NCBI RefSeq assembly: GCF_004118855.1
Contig: NZ_PDKF01000004.1
Location: forward strand, 521,604 to 585,603
Length of the DNA: 64,000 nucleotides
Direction of reading: 5' to 3'
Source of the DNA: Arcobacter sp. CECT 8983
GTDB lineage: Bacteria > Campylobacterota > Campylobacteria > Campylobacterales > Arcobacteraceae
The stretch's first letter is position 1. Each line of letters opens with the position of its first letter. Made by a program: the position numbers and the translations under genes. Shown one piece after another: positions 35,004 to 42,836 of this stretch. Below the pieces are notes generated by a model. It was not told where the DNA came from, did not search any database, and saw only the letters and a list, made by a program, of their open reading frames with translations.

Positions 35004-35084
35004 ACTTTTTTTGTTGCGACACCTTTAAAAAAATTTAATAAACCTCCGTTTATCAAGATTTTTTATAAAGAGTGTCCCCATAGA

Positions 35085-35342
35085 TTAAAGACCATAGAAA
35101 CTATATTTTGAAGAAATGATTCCTACATCAACTTCAACCTCTTTGTTCTCTTTTCCTTTGTATAACTCAATCTTTGAATCAGGAATAGAGATTGTATGAA
35201 GCTCTTTTACTTTTGTTCCATTTGCTCTTACAACTTCTACAAGTATCTGGAGCTTCGCCTTTATATCTACTTCTAATCCATCCTCTTTTTTATACTTGCT
35301 TTTACCAATTGTATTAATTAGTAATCCTTTTAGTTTTAACAT
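35085..35342 (-). CDS. Small beta-rich protein upstream of Rep, candidate ssDNA-binding protein
   Basis: An 85-residue protein starting MLKLKGLLINTIGKSK. Alternating hydrophobic residues (AKLQILVEVVRANG, ELHTISIPDSKIELY, EVEVDVGIISSKYSF) suggest five or six beta strands and a basic N-terminus, consistent with an OB-like fold. In filamentous phages and their satellites a gene of this size beside rep encodes the single-stranded DNA-binding protein (gpV-like) or RstB. That function is inferred from size and neighbourhood; I do not recognise the sequence itself. Start has AAAGGATAAAC upstream. First gene of the minus-strand group after the regulatory region near 35.37 kb. Confidence 0.55.
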   Translation of the reverse strand: MLKLKGLLINTIGKSKYKKEDGLEVDIKAKLQILVEVVRANGTKVKELHTISIPDSKIELYKGKENKEVEVDVGIISSKYSFYGL

Positions 35343-35345
35343 TGT

Positions 35346-35388
35346 TTATCCTTTGTGTGTTGTTTGGATAACGCGTTATCTTTTGTGT
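35346..35388. promoter_or_regulatory. Palindrome flanked by direct repeats, candidate operator or origin
   Basis: A perfect 14-bp palindrome GATAACGCGTTATC (35367-35380) lies just upstream of the 85-aa gene. Two direct repeats TTATC(C/T)TTTGTGT begin at 35346 and 35376, 30 bp apart. The set looks like a repressor-binding or Rep-binding region controlling the replication genes. Confidence 0.5.
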
Positions 35389-35440
35389 AATTACAGAAAG
35401 AAGTTTAATTGGATTTATTTTTTTTTAGAAGTTAATTTGC

Positions 35441-35455
35441 CTAGTCAATGACTAG
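35441..35455. repeat. Inverted repeat after the 323-aa gene
   Basis: CTAGTC (35441-35446) and GACTAG (35450-35455) around AAT; AAATT-type flanks (AATTT before, AAATT after) extend the pairing. It lies 5 bases beyond the stop of the minus-strand 323-aa gene, and may be a weak terminator or a recombination or operator site. Confidence 0.35.
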
Positions 35456-35460
35456 TGAAA

Positions 35461-36432
35461 TTAAATATTTTCAAAGATAGGGTGTTTTTTATAGTTTGAT
35501 TTTGTTCTGTATTCAAGTATTTCTAAACCATTGAAAAAGTCCCTTGTTTGTACTTGTTTTTCAATATGTTTTTTTGAAAGGTTTGAATTAAACATATAAT
35601 CAAAGAATGAATTTAAAAGATTATTTATACACTTAGCTAATGTAGTATATGGAATATGTTTGTTCAAATTTAAAGTTATATCAGCTAAAACTCCTTTTTT
35701 ATAAAGGATAAAAGAGCTAATCTGACAACTTCTAAAAATCTGTGTATCTTCAAGTTTTGAAGCAGAGTTTAGAAAGTTTCTTTGATTGTATAAAGTATCA
35801 ATCTTTTCTTTGTTCTTTTCTAAAAATGTATCTTTGTCTATGTAGTTTAATACATAATACATTGCACTTATTTCTAAAGGATTACTGTTAAATTCATTAT
35901 AGATATTTAATGCAGTTTGAGAAGATGGAGTATTATTTATTAGTTGATAATCTTTTAGTGTTTTTATTTTAGGAGTTATTGCTTCAATAACTTTTGGATG
36001 TTTGGTTTTTGCTATACCTCTTTGTATTGCACAATCAATTTGTTCTAACTCACTTAAATTATTTAAAGCTTCAAGATGTGAAAAGATTTTTTCAAGAAGA
36101 ATGGTTAACCTGTAGAATACTCTTTTATCATTCATGATACATGACTTATCATATTTAATTAACTCTTTAAATACTTCAATTTGTTCATCTTGAAAGTCAT
36201 ATTCATACATTGATAAAGTATTTTCTAAAATAGAGTTTTCTTCTTTTTTAGAATCAATATATTCAAGAGTTTTTGTAATGTTATATATATCTAGGATAAG
36301 TTCTTTAACTTCCTCATAGTTAACATCATCTTTAAACTCTTTTAGGCTTTCATCTATAAACGTCGATATAGAGTTAAAAGTATCCTCTAATTTCAATAAA
36401 GAGTTTATCTTTTTGTTAAAAAGTTTATTCAT
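35461..36432 (-). CDS. Unknown alpha-helical protein, divergent from the cargo cassette
   Basis: I do not recognise this 323-residue protein. It is almost all helix with repeated Leu/Ile/Glu/Lys heptad-like stretches (for example STFIDESLKEFKDDVNYEEV and EQIEVFKELIKYDK), no membrane segment and no nucleotide-binding motif. Three Cys residues are scattered at about 98, 148 and 237. It begins MNKLFNKKINSLLKLED, with only a weak purine-rich site (AAAGAAAAAG) upstream. It shares a 100-bp divergent region with the plus-strand cassette, so it could be its regulator, its immunity partner or an element maintenance gene. No evidence selects between these. Confidence 0.6.
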   Translation of the reverse strand: MNKLFNKKINSLLKLEDTFNSISTFIDESLKEFKDDVNYEEVKELILDIYNITKTLEYIDSKKEENSILENTLSMYEYDFQDEQIEVFKELIKYDKSCIMNDKRVFYRLTILLEKIFSHLEALNNLSELEQIDCAIQRGIAKTKHPKVIEAITPKIKTLKDYQLINNTPSSQTALNIYNEFNSNPLEISAMYYVLNYIDKDTFLEKNKEKIDTLYNQRNFLNSASKLEDTQIFRSCQISSFILYKKGVLADITLNLNKHIPYTTLAKCINNLLNSFFDYMFNSNLSKKHIEKQVQTRDFFNGLEILEYRTKSNYKKHPIFENI

Positions 36433-36508
36433 ATCTTTTTCTTTAGATAACTATTTTAATTATAGAATAAATTACCATAATTTTTATTATATATAAATAA
36501 TAAATTAG

Positions 36509-36514
36509 TATAAT
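36509..36514 (+). promoter_or_regulatory. -10 box for the cargo cassette
   Basis: TATAAT, 18 bp before the ATG at 36533, in the divergent region with the 323-aa gene. GGAGAAG at 36524-36530 is the ribosome-binding site, so the leader would be very short. The strand opposite is AT-rich without a clear -10. Confidence 0.55.
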
Positions 36515-36532
36515 ATTTATTATGGAGAAGAC

Positions 36533-39424
36533 ATGAATATTTGTAATAAAAGAGGCTGTAATAGAGAAGTTTATAATGAATATAAGCAATGTATATTTCA
36601 TTGTGATAAAAGTAGTTTTGAATCAATTGATATAAATTTATTTTGGGACGAAATTAGAAATACTTATGTATCCTATTCAGGTTTTAATCATCAAATAATT
36701 ACTAATGAAGTTCAAGTTAGTAATGTTGTTTTCCCAATATTTCAAGATAGAAACTATTCACGAGGTTTAAATTTTTACAAATCAAGAGACTTTCATCGCT
36801 ATCAACATAATAAAGATATATACTTTACTAAATGTATCTTTAGTGATGATTTTGATTTTAGTAATTTTAATATAAATGCTAAACTCATTTTTAAAGATTG
36901 CACATTTTATGGTGATATAAAAGCAAATTTAATAAAAAATCTAGAATTAATTAATTGTGAGTTTAAATCTGAACTTAATGCATATAGTTTTAAATGTGAT
37001 GACATTTTGATAGAAAATACAAAGTTTATCAAAGAAGTACATATAAATATTAATAATAATTTAGAAATAAATAAAAATGTAATATTTAGGAATAATTTTT
37101 TTGTTCAGGGAAATAGTTTTATTAATGTCGATATTTCAAATACACAGTTTGATAAACATTTTGAAATAAGAAATACTGAGCTAATTAACATTAGTGACTC
37201 TTTATTTAAATCAAGTGTTAAATTTACTAATGAAAATAAAGAAATAAAAATATCTAACCTTATATTTCCTAAAGATGTAAGCTTTGAAAAATCAAACAAT
37301 GTGGAAATTAAAAAAGTTAAGTTTAATGCAAAGATTGACTTTATTAATGAATCTATTAATAATATTTTATTTGATGAAAGTGAATTAAACTCTTTATCTT
37401 TAAATTGTTCAAATAAAGTTATCTTTACAAATACTAAAGTTAATGATTTTATTAATTTAGATGAAGTTTATGATTCTTTTGAAATTTATAATTGTAAAGT
37501 AAAAAATAAAATCATTACAAGTCATATTAAAAATGCAAAAGTCAATAACTTATTTTTAGATGGTTCTTATACTCAAAGTCAACCCTGTAATGATTTTTAT
37601 ATAAATAATTCTGAAATCAAAAGTCTTAAAATAGGTACAACTAACAAAATTGATATATTAAATTGTTCTATTAATGATGAAGTTAATTATTTTGGAGATA
37701 GTTGTAATACACTTACAATAAAACAACTTTCTTGTAAAAGAGTTTCAATAAATAAAGTTGATAATTTGATATTAGAAGAAGTGAAAAAATATCCAGAAAT
37801 AATATTAAAAAATGACACATATTCAGATGTTAATATAAAAAAATCTAGATTACAAAAATTAGAGTCTTTAGGTATTGTAAATAAATTACATATATTGAAT
37901 GATACTATAGTTAAAAAACTTGAACTTATTAAAGAATGTGAACAAGTAGTTTTAAATAAGGTAAAGATTAAAGAAGATTGTATTTTCCCAACTATAAAAC
38001 TTTTAGAAATGGATAATAAGAGTGTTTTTTTTAAATCAGTGCTTTTTAACGAACTAGGTAATGTAAGCATTAAAGAAACTAAATTTAATGAAGAAGTTAA
38101 ATTTGAAAAAAAAGTAAATGTCTTAAGTATTATTGATAATTCATTATTTAAAGGCAGTTTATTATTTAGTGGTATTGATAGTTTAAGTATTATAAAAAGT
38201 GAAATATATGAGAGTGTTATTTTTAGTGAACAAATTTATAAATCAATAAGTATAGTTGATTCAGAAATTAATTCAAATATTGATTTTAAGTATTCAAAAG
38301 TAGAAAATCTAAAAATTGAGTCAACAGATACAAAAAATATTAAAACTATAATTGATGGAGTGATTGATTTTACACATTGTTATTTAGAGAATATAGAATT
38401 TAGTAATACAATTTTTAATAGAGATATTTTATTTAATTTTCTGAACAATAGATTGGTTTTTAATAAGCTAAAGAATGTATATTTTAACAATAAAATAATT
38501 ATAAATAAAGTTACAATAAAAGATTTATTTAAAGACTCAATTAATTTAAAAATAAATAGCTTAGATATTAGTAATTCAAATTTATCTAAGCAAATTACAA
38601 ACAAAGAATCAACAGATAAGACAATTGTCATTAAAGAGATTGAAATAGATAATTTTAAATTAAAAGAAGTAGTAATTGAAAACGACTTAAATCTAGAAAA
38701 TTTAAAAATTAGCAAATTAGAGCTTCATAATTCAAATTTTGAAAAAATATTTAGAATTAAACACTCTTTTATTAAAGAAATAGAAAGTAAAGATAATATC
38801 TTTGAAGATTTACAAATAATTGATAATAAATATAATCGTTACAAAAATGAAAAAAGAGATATAAGTTTATTTAACACTACAATAAAAAGCGGAGTATTTG
38901 ATAAGTTAAAATTTAATGATTTTATTATGAATGATGCACATGTCAGTGAAGCAAAAATTGGTTATGTAGAATTTGATAATGCAAGTAGGGAGACTAATAG
39001 GTTTTTCAAAAACTATTATGATTCTATAAGTGATTATATTACTGCAAATAAATATTATCAAAAAGAAATGATTGAGCAAATGAAAGATTGTAAAAATTGG
39101 AACTCTTCAGAATGGTGGATTTTATTATTTAATAAAGGTATATCTAATTTTGGTCAAAGTTGGTTATTACCTTTATTTTGGATATTTATCGCTACTTTAA
39201 TTTTATATAGAATTGCTAACTTTGATTTGTTGTCCTTAGATGGTTTTAGACAAAATCATATTTTATGGATGTTCAATGATATCTTAAAGTTTTCAAATCC
39301 GTTTACTAAAAAAGTCTCAGTTGATTATGGGCAATTTTATTGGGCATGGATGTTTCATAAATTACTTATGACTATTTTTATTTATCACTTTATTGTAGCA
39401 GTAAAAAGAAAAACTAGAAGGTAG
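36533..39424 (+). CDS. Large beta-helix protein with N-terminal zinc knuckle and C-terminal membrane module
   Basis: A 963-residue protein in three parts. Residues 1-24 carry a Cys/His knuckle, C4-x4-C9-x10-C20-x2-H23, of a type seen at the start of some pentapeptide-repeat proteins. Residues about 85-840 are a long run of short strands with the recurring pattern hydrophobic-x-hydrophobic-x-x-(N/C/S/T)-x-F, for example LIFKDCTFYGD, LELINCEFKSE and ILIENTKFIKE, suggesting a right-handed quadrilateral or parallel beta-helix. The end (about 865-963) has two membrane segments, with WLLPLFWIFIATLILY and KLLMTIFIYHFIVAVKRKTRR, the latter a tail common on membrane-anchored pentapeptide proteins. First gene of a three-gene cassette; the next starts 4 bp after its stop. 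Function unknown; a membrane-acting effector or sensor is inference. Confidence 0.75.
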   Translation: MNICNKRGCNREVYNEYKQCIFHCDKSSFESIDINLFWDEIRNTYVSYSGFNHQIITNEVQVSNVVFPIFQDRNYSRGLNFYKSRDFHRYQHNKDIYFTKCIFSDDFDFSNFNINAKLIFKDCTFYGDIKANLIKNLELINCEFKSELNAYSFKCDDILIENTKFIKEVHININNNLEINKNVIFRNNFFVQGNSFINVDISNTQFDKHFEIRNTELINISDSLFKSSVKFTNENKEIKISNLIFPKDVSFEKSNNVEIKKVKFNAKIDFINESINNILFDESELNSLSLNCSNKVIFTNTKVNDFINLDEVYDSFEIYNCKVKNKIITSHIKNAKVNNLFLDGSYTQSQPCNDFYINNSEIKSLKIGTTNKIDILNCSINDEVNYFGDSCNTLTIKQLSCKRVSINKVDNLILEEVKKYPEIILKNDTYSDVNIKKSRLQKLESLGIVNKLHILNDTIVKKLELIKECEQVVLNKVKIKEDCIFPTIKLLEMDNKSVFFKSVLFNELGNVSIKETKFNEEVKFEKKVNVLSIIDNSLFKGSLLFSGIDSLSIIKSEIYESVIFSEQIYKSISIVDSEINSNIDFKYSKVENLKIESTDTKNIKTIIDGVIDFTHCYLENIEFSNTIFNRDILFNFLNNRLVFNKLKNVYFNNKIIINKVTIKDLFKDSINLKINSLDISNSNLSKQITNKESTDKTIVIKEIEIDNFKLKEVVIENDLNLENLKISKLELHNSNFEKIFRIKHSFIKEIESKDNIFEDLQIIDNKYNRYKNEKRDISLFNTTIKSGVFDKLKFNDFIMNDAHVSEAKIGYVEFDNASRETNRFFKNYYDSISDYITANKYYQKEMIEQMKDCKNWNSSEWWILLFNKGISNFGQSWLLPLFWIFIATLILYRIANFDLLSLDGFRQNHILWMFNDILKFSNPFTKKVSVDYGQFYWAWMFHKLLMTIFIYHFIVAVKRKTRR

Positions 39425-39428
39425 ATAA

Positions 39429-41054
39429 ATGAAGTTTAGAAAATTTTTATTAAAATTAAGTCTATTTATACTTAAAGATATACAAATAAAAAAAAGTAAG
39501 CAATTTACTGTAAATGAATCTTATGATATATTAAAGGATTCCTCTTCTAATATTAAAAATCATATATTATTTTATATTCCTATTTTATTATTTTTTTTTA
39601 ATATAGTTCTTTCTATCTCAAATAAACAGATTTTTATAAATAGTTCTAATTTTAAACTCCCTTTTTTTAATTTAGAAATTAATATAACTATATTAATAAT
39701 CACACTTCCTTTCTTATTATTTTATTTGCAGTACATACTTTTATTTAATATAAAAGCACATTATAAAAAAGTAAAGTATTTTATGAAGTTCTATAGTGTA
39801 AAATCAGATGGTATTTTGATGCCATTACCTTTTATTAACAATCTAACAAGCAGTAATATAAATATAATTAGATTATTACTACTAGAAATATTTATATTAA
39901 TTATTCCTTTTAGCATTCTTTTCACTTTAACCAATATTTCTATGAAGTTTAATAATGAAATAATGACATTTATTGTCCTATCATGGTTCTTTTTATTAAC
40001 AATTATCTCTTCTCATTATAGTTCTGTAATTATTATGATAATAAATGATTATAAAAAAACTCATTATTATAGGAATAATTTTATAGTAAGATTTATATCA
40101 ATTATATGTATCTTTGTATTTTTTATATATGTAAAGGATGATTTTAATAAAATATTTATAATCAATCAAAACCTATCTCAAGAATCAAATAATATAATTG
40201 TTTCAAAAAATGCTAAAGCTTCTGAACTTAAGGTTTTAAATGCAGTAGGAGAAAATTTAAATGATAGAAGTTTTAAAAATTTAGAATTTTATGGAACTTC
40301 ATTAATAAACTATAAGTTTAGAAACGTGGAAATTGAGAAATCAGTATTTAAAAATGTTGACTTTACAAATTCTAAATTTAATCATATTATTTTTTTTAAC
40401 AGTACTTTTGATAATAGTAGTTTTAAAGGAACCAAATTTACTCAAGATATTATTGAAAGGTCTTCTGAATATAATAATAAAGGAATTTGGAATAAATTTT
40501 CTAGTCCACAAGAAATTTTTGATTTAAAGTTTAAACAGGTTAAGTTTAATAACAATAGTATTTTGGATGGAGCATTTTTTAATCATATTGAAATTGAAGA
40601 TAGAGTCATCTTTGATGATTCCAGTTTAAAAGCAGTTCATTTTCATCCTTATTTTTATTTAAATGAAAAAGGTGAAAAAGCAAAAGTTTACTTTGATAAT
40701 TCTGATATACGAGGAGCTAACTTTTTTATCTCTAAAGATAACTTATCTAATTTGAATTTTAATAATAGTAGATTGAATGGAAGTTTTTTCAACTATATAA
40801 CTCGTGATATATTTTTAAAAAAGAATTTAGAAGTAAAAAATATTAGAGGTATTCTCTTTAGGAATGAATTGGAAGATAAAGTAAAAGTTGACTCTTTTAT
40901 TAAGGAAAGAAAAAAAATTATTTGTGAAAATTATTTTATTTACAGAAGTTTAATTAACTTCAATATAAATGAAGCAGAAGTTTTTAATTCAAATTATAAA
41001 ACAAGTATTATGAAAAAAGTTTTAGATACTTGCCCTAGATTTTTATATTATTAA
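39429..41054 (+). CDS. Five-TM protein with C-terminal pentapeptide repeats
   Basis: A 541-residue protein. The first 240 residues hold about five membrane helices (46-64, 86-107, 145-170, 178-205, 219-235). The remaining soluble part contains two blocks of pentapeptide repeats, about 281-337 (NVDFTNSKFNHIIFFNSTF) and 370-455 (FDNSDIRGANFF, LNFNNSRLNGSFF), with the central Phe/Leu and preceding Asn/Asp expected of A(D/N)LxX repeats. It thus repeats the membrane-plus-beta-helix theme of its upstream neighbour in the opposite order. It starts 4 bp after that gene and precedes an HNH nuclease gene by 30 bp. Very AT-rich, with Asn/Ile/Phe bias. No enzymatic motif is seen; function unknown. Confidence 0.75.
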   Translation: MKFRKFLLKLSLFILKDIQIKKSKQFTVNESYDILKDSSSNIKNHILFYIPILLFFFNIVLSISNKQIFINSSNFKLPFFNLEINITILIITLPFLLFYLQYILLFNIKAHYKKVKYFMKFYSVKSDGILMPLPFINNLTSSNINIIRLLLLEIFILIIPFSILFTLTNISMKFNNEIMTFIVLSWFFLLTIISSHYSSVIIMIINDYKKTHYYRNNFIVRFISIICIFVFFIYVKDDFNKIFIINQNLSQESNNIIVSKNAKASELKVLNAVGENLNDRSFKNLEFYGTSLINYKFRNVEIEKSVFKNVDFTNSKFNHIIFFNSTFDNSSFKGTKFTQDIIERSSEYNNKGIWNKFSSPQEIFDLKFKQVKFNNNSILDGAFFNHIEIEDRVIFDDSSLKAVHFHPYFYLNEKGEKAKVYFDNSDIRGANFFISKDNLSNLNFNNSRLNGSFFNYITRDIFLKKNLEVKNIRGILFRNELEDKVKVDSFIKERKKIICENYFIYRSLINFNINEAEVFNSNYKTSIMKKVLDTCPRFLYY

Positions 41055-41084
41055 TTTATCTTAAGTTCATATTGTGGAGTAAAA

Positions 41085-41639
41085 ATGCTTAAATCAAAAA
41101 ATGAAGAGTTATTTATAGAATTATATAGTTTTGAACAATTAACATACAGTAATATTGAAAAAAGAATGAATATTAGTCGTAAAGAAGTGCAAGAACTTCA
41201 TAATCAATTACAGGAACAAATTTCAAGTATTCAAAAGATTAGAAATAGATTTAATTCTAAAAAAAATCTAGCAAATTTTGGTTTTAAAGACTTTAGAAGT
41301 TTTTATACTTGGTATAAAAAACAACCAAATACTTGTTGTTATTGTGGTGTTAATCAAGAGGATGCAGTTAATAGTAAAGTTTATAAAAACCTTAAAAGAA
41401 AGACAAGAGCTATATCGTTAGAAATTGAAAGAGTAGTTACTTTCCCTGAGTTTAAAAACATATATTCACCATCAAATTGTAGACTTGCTTGTCATATTTG
41501 TAATAATGCAAAAAGTGATTTCTTAACTCCTAGTGAATTTAAATTTATTGCGATAGGAATAAACAAATTTTGGAGTAGTAAGATAAAAAAGGAAGTTATT
41601 TTCCCTGCTGAGGTATATAATACTTTTAATTCAGAATAA
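41085..41639 (+). CDS. HNH-family nuclease
   Basis: A 184-residue protein. An N-terminal helical segment (about 10-55) may hold an HTH (YSNIEKRMNISRKEVQELHN). The HNH/zinc module spans about 80-160: C84-x2-C87 in NTCCYCG, SLEIERVVTF, then NCRLACHICNNAKSDFLTP with C136-x2-C139 and the NNAKSD end motif. The usual D/E-H pair at the first HNH position reads E115-R116, a variant I associate with a subgroup having the ACxxCNNAKTD motif; activity is likely but not certain. Start has GTGGAG upstream. Last gene of the cassette and the last in the element, 150 bp from attR. Likely a DNA endonuclease working as effector. Confidence 0.8.
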   Translation: MLKSKNEELFIELYSFEQLTYSNIEKRMNISRKEVQELHNQLQEQISSIQKIRNRFNSKKNLANFGFKDFRSFYTWYKKQPNTCCYCGVNQEDAVNSKVYKNLKRKTRAISLEIERVVTFPEFKNIYSPSNCRLACHICNNAKSDFLTPSEFKFIAIGINKFWSSKIKKEVIFPAEVYNTFNSE

Positions 41640-41788
41640 AGATTTTAAAATAATTTTTTTATTTAAAAAAATTGATTGCCAAAAATTGTTTTTAAATACT
41701 ATTATATACTAAATAGTACAAAATATAAAATATATAGAAAGTCTGTATTTACGATGATATAGGCTATCTATTGGTTTTATTTGGTATT

Positions 41789-41808
41789 TCCAGGTGCCGG
41801 AGCCACTT
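41789..41808 (+). repeat. attR: 20-bp direct repeat, right copy (tRNA-Asn fragment)
   Basis: The same 20 bases as attL, with no tRNA cloverleaf upstream, so this is a leftover 3' fragment. The 343-base interval 41640-41982 without a gene holds an AT-rich tail of the cassette, a half arm-type site (GATTGCCAAA at 41674), this attR, and the promoter of the following host gene. Confidence 0.9.
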
Positions 41809-41949
41809 ACATTTTTGAAAATAAATCATTTAACTAAATATTTTTTTAATTAATTCATTAAAAGTTTTATTCTGTCATGTGCAAACATATGTTCTCTCAT
41901 AAAAGAAAAATTCTATCCTATCATTTCTATACATTAGAATGAGATTTGA

Positions 41950-41955
41950 TATAAT
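41950..41955 (+). promoter_or_regulatory. -10 box upstream of the 244-aa membrane protein
   Basis: TATAAT 28 bp before the ATG at 41983; GTGAGGT at 41971-41977 is the ribosome-binding site. No clear -35. Confidence 0.5.
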
Positions 41956-41982
41956 TGTATATTATAAATTGTGAGGTAATAA

Positions 41983-42717
41983 ATGTTATTTAAAGTTTCA
42001 GATGATTTTATTAATATCGTAGAGTCATATTTATTGTTTGGTAGGAAAAGACATTTAAGAGAAACATGGAGAATTTTGTTGTATCCTTTAATTATGATAT
42101 TAAAAGGAGTGAAACTCTTTTATAAAGAGCTAAGCTTATTAAATATTACAACAACTATAATTATGGTATCTTTTATTAACTCTTACTTTTTAGAATTTAT
42201 CGAGACAAGTTCTAATTCAACTAAAGAAGAAATTTATTTTATTATTATAAGTTTTTTTATTGGATATTTTACATTTAATTCTATTTTCTCAACTCCTGGT
42301 TCATTATATAATTTTGGCATAAATTCTACAGATATTAATTCAGTGATGAAAGAGTTAATTAAAATAAATCCAAGTACTAAGTTTTTAAATAAATTAAGAG
42401 ATAATATTAAACTTTCGTATCAAAGGTACATAAGTAGATTTATATTTTTAAGAACGATTTTTGCATTATTATGGGCATTTAATACTTATTTATTTACTTA
42501 TAAAAAAGGTGAGCTAGATAATATTTTTGTTCAAGACTTTAATTTTAAATTTTATATTTTAATTATAATATTATTTTGTCTTTTAGAACTTTACAAAAAA
42601 AGTGGAGACTTTGTATATAAGTGTATTTTTTATTCATTAAATGAATATGAGATTAGAATAGATAAAGAAATTTATTATAATAAAAAATATGAACGACCTT
42701 ATGACTTGCCAGTTTAA
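41983..42717 (+). CDS. Unknown four-TM membrane protein
   Basis: A 244-residue protein I do not recognise. An N-terminal amphipathic part (1-50, with RKRHLRETWRI) precedes hydrophobic segments at about 53-72, 84-106, 148-168 and 184-203. The central loop includes GINSTDINSVMKELIKINPST. It has no conserved enzymatic motif. It lies outside the element, just right of attR, with its own promoter and a stem-loop after its stop. It may be a host gene typical of the species, or a remnant of earlier insertions at this tRNA site. Confidence 0.6.
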   Translation: MLFKVSDDFINIVESYLLFGRKRHLRETWRILLYPLIMILKGVKLFYKELSLLNITTTIIMVSFINSYFLEFIETSSNSTKEEIYFIIISFFIGYFTFNSIFSTPGSLYNFGINSTDINSVMKELIKINPSTKFLNKLRDNIKLSYQRYISRFIFLRTIFALLWAFNTYLFTYKKGELDNIFVQDFNFKFYILIIILFCLLELYKKSGDFVYKCIFYSLNEYEIRIDKEIYYNKKYERPYDLPV

Positions 42718-42783
42718 TAATTACATAGTAATAAAATATTAATAGTGAAATACAAAAAATATGCTTGAGATAATTAATAAAGC

Positions 42784-42802
42784 AGTCATAGTATCTATGA
42801 CT
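42784..42802. terminator. Stem-loop, possible terminator
   Basis: AGTCATAG (42784-42791) and CTATGACT (42795-42802) are perfect 8-bp arms around TAT, between a plus-strand gene and a convergent minus-strand gene. T-runs on either side are poor, so terminator function is uncertain. Confidence 0.4.
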
Positions 42803-42836
42803 ACTTTGAAGATGTTTATTAAGAGTTAATTTATTG

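Larger units (their letters stand above)
31929..41808. mobile_element. tRNA-Asn-integrated genetic element, about 9.9 kb
   Basis: The element lies between a 20-bp direct repeat formed by the 3' end of tRNA-Asn copy 2 and a detached tRNA fragment near 41.8 kb. A tyrosine integrase gene sits next to the tRNA and reads toward it. The left half (minus strand) has integrase, HTH protein, a broken frame, a rolling-circle Rep-like gene and a small beta-rich protein gene. The right half (plus strand) has a three-gene cassette of membrane beta-helix, pentapeptide-repeat and HNH proteins. No capsid, coat, Zot-like morphogenesis, conjugation or relaxase genes are seen. The arrangement suggests a satellite of a filamentous phage, or a plasmid-like integrative element, carrying cargo. 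Confidence 0.85.

Noticed and set aside
36533-41054. Antisense open frames across the repeat-rich cassette genes
   Set aside because: Frames on the opposite strand in this region (for example near 37.7-38.1 and 38.4-38.7 kb) lack ribosome sites and mirror the repeat bias of the real genes.
31949-41788. Complete inovirus prophage
   Set aside because: No short hydrophobic coat protein, adsorption protein or Zot-like ATPase is seen; only Rep-like, ssDNA-binding-like and integration functions are found.
41789-41808. A third tRNA-Asn gene at the right end of the element
   Set aside because: Only the last 20 bases match; no D arm, anticodon arm or 5' acceptor strand precedes it, so it is an attachment-site fragment.
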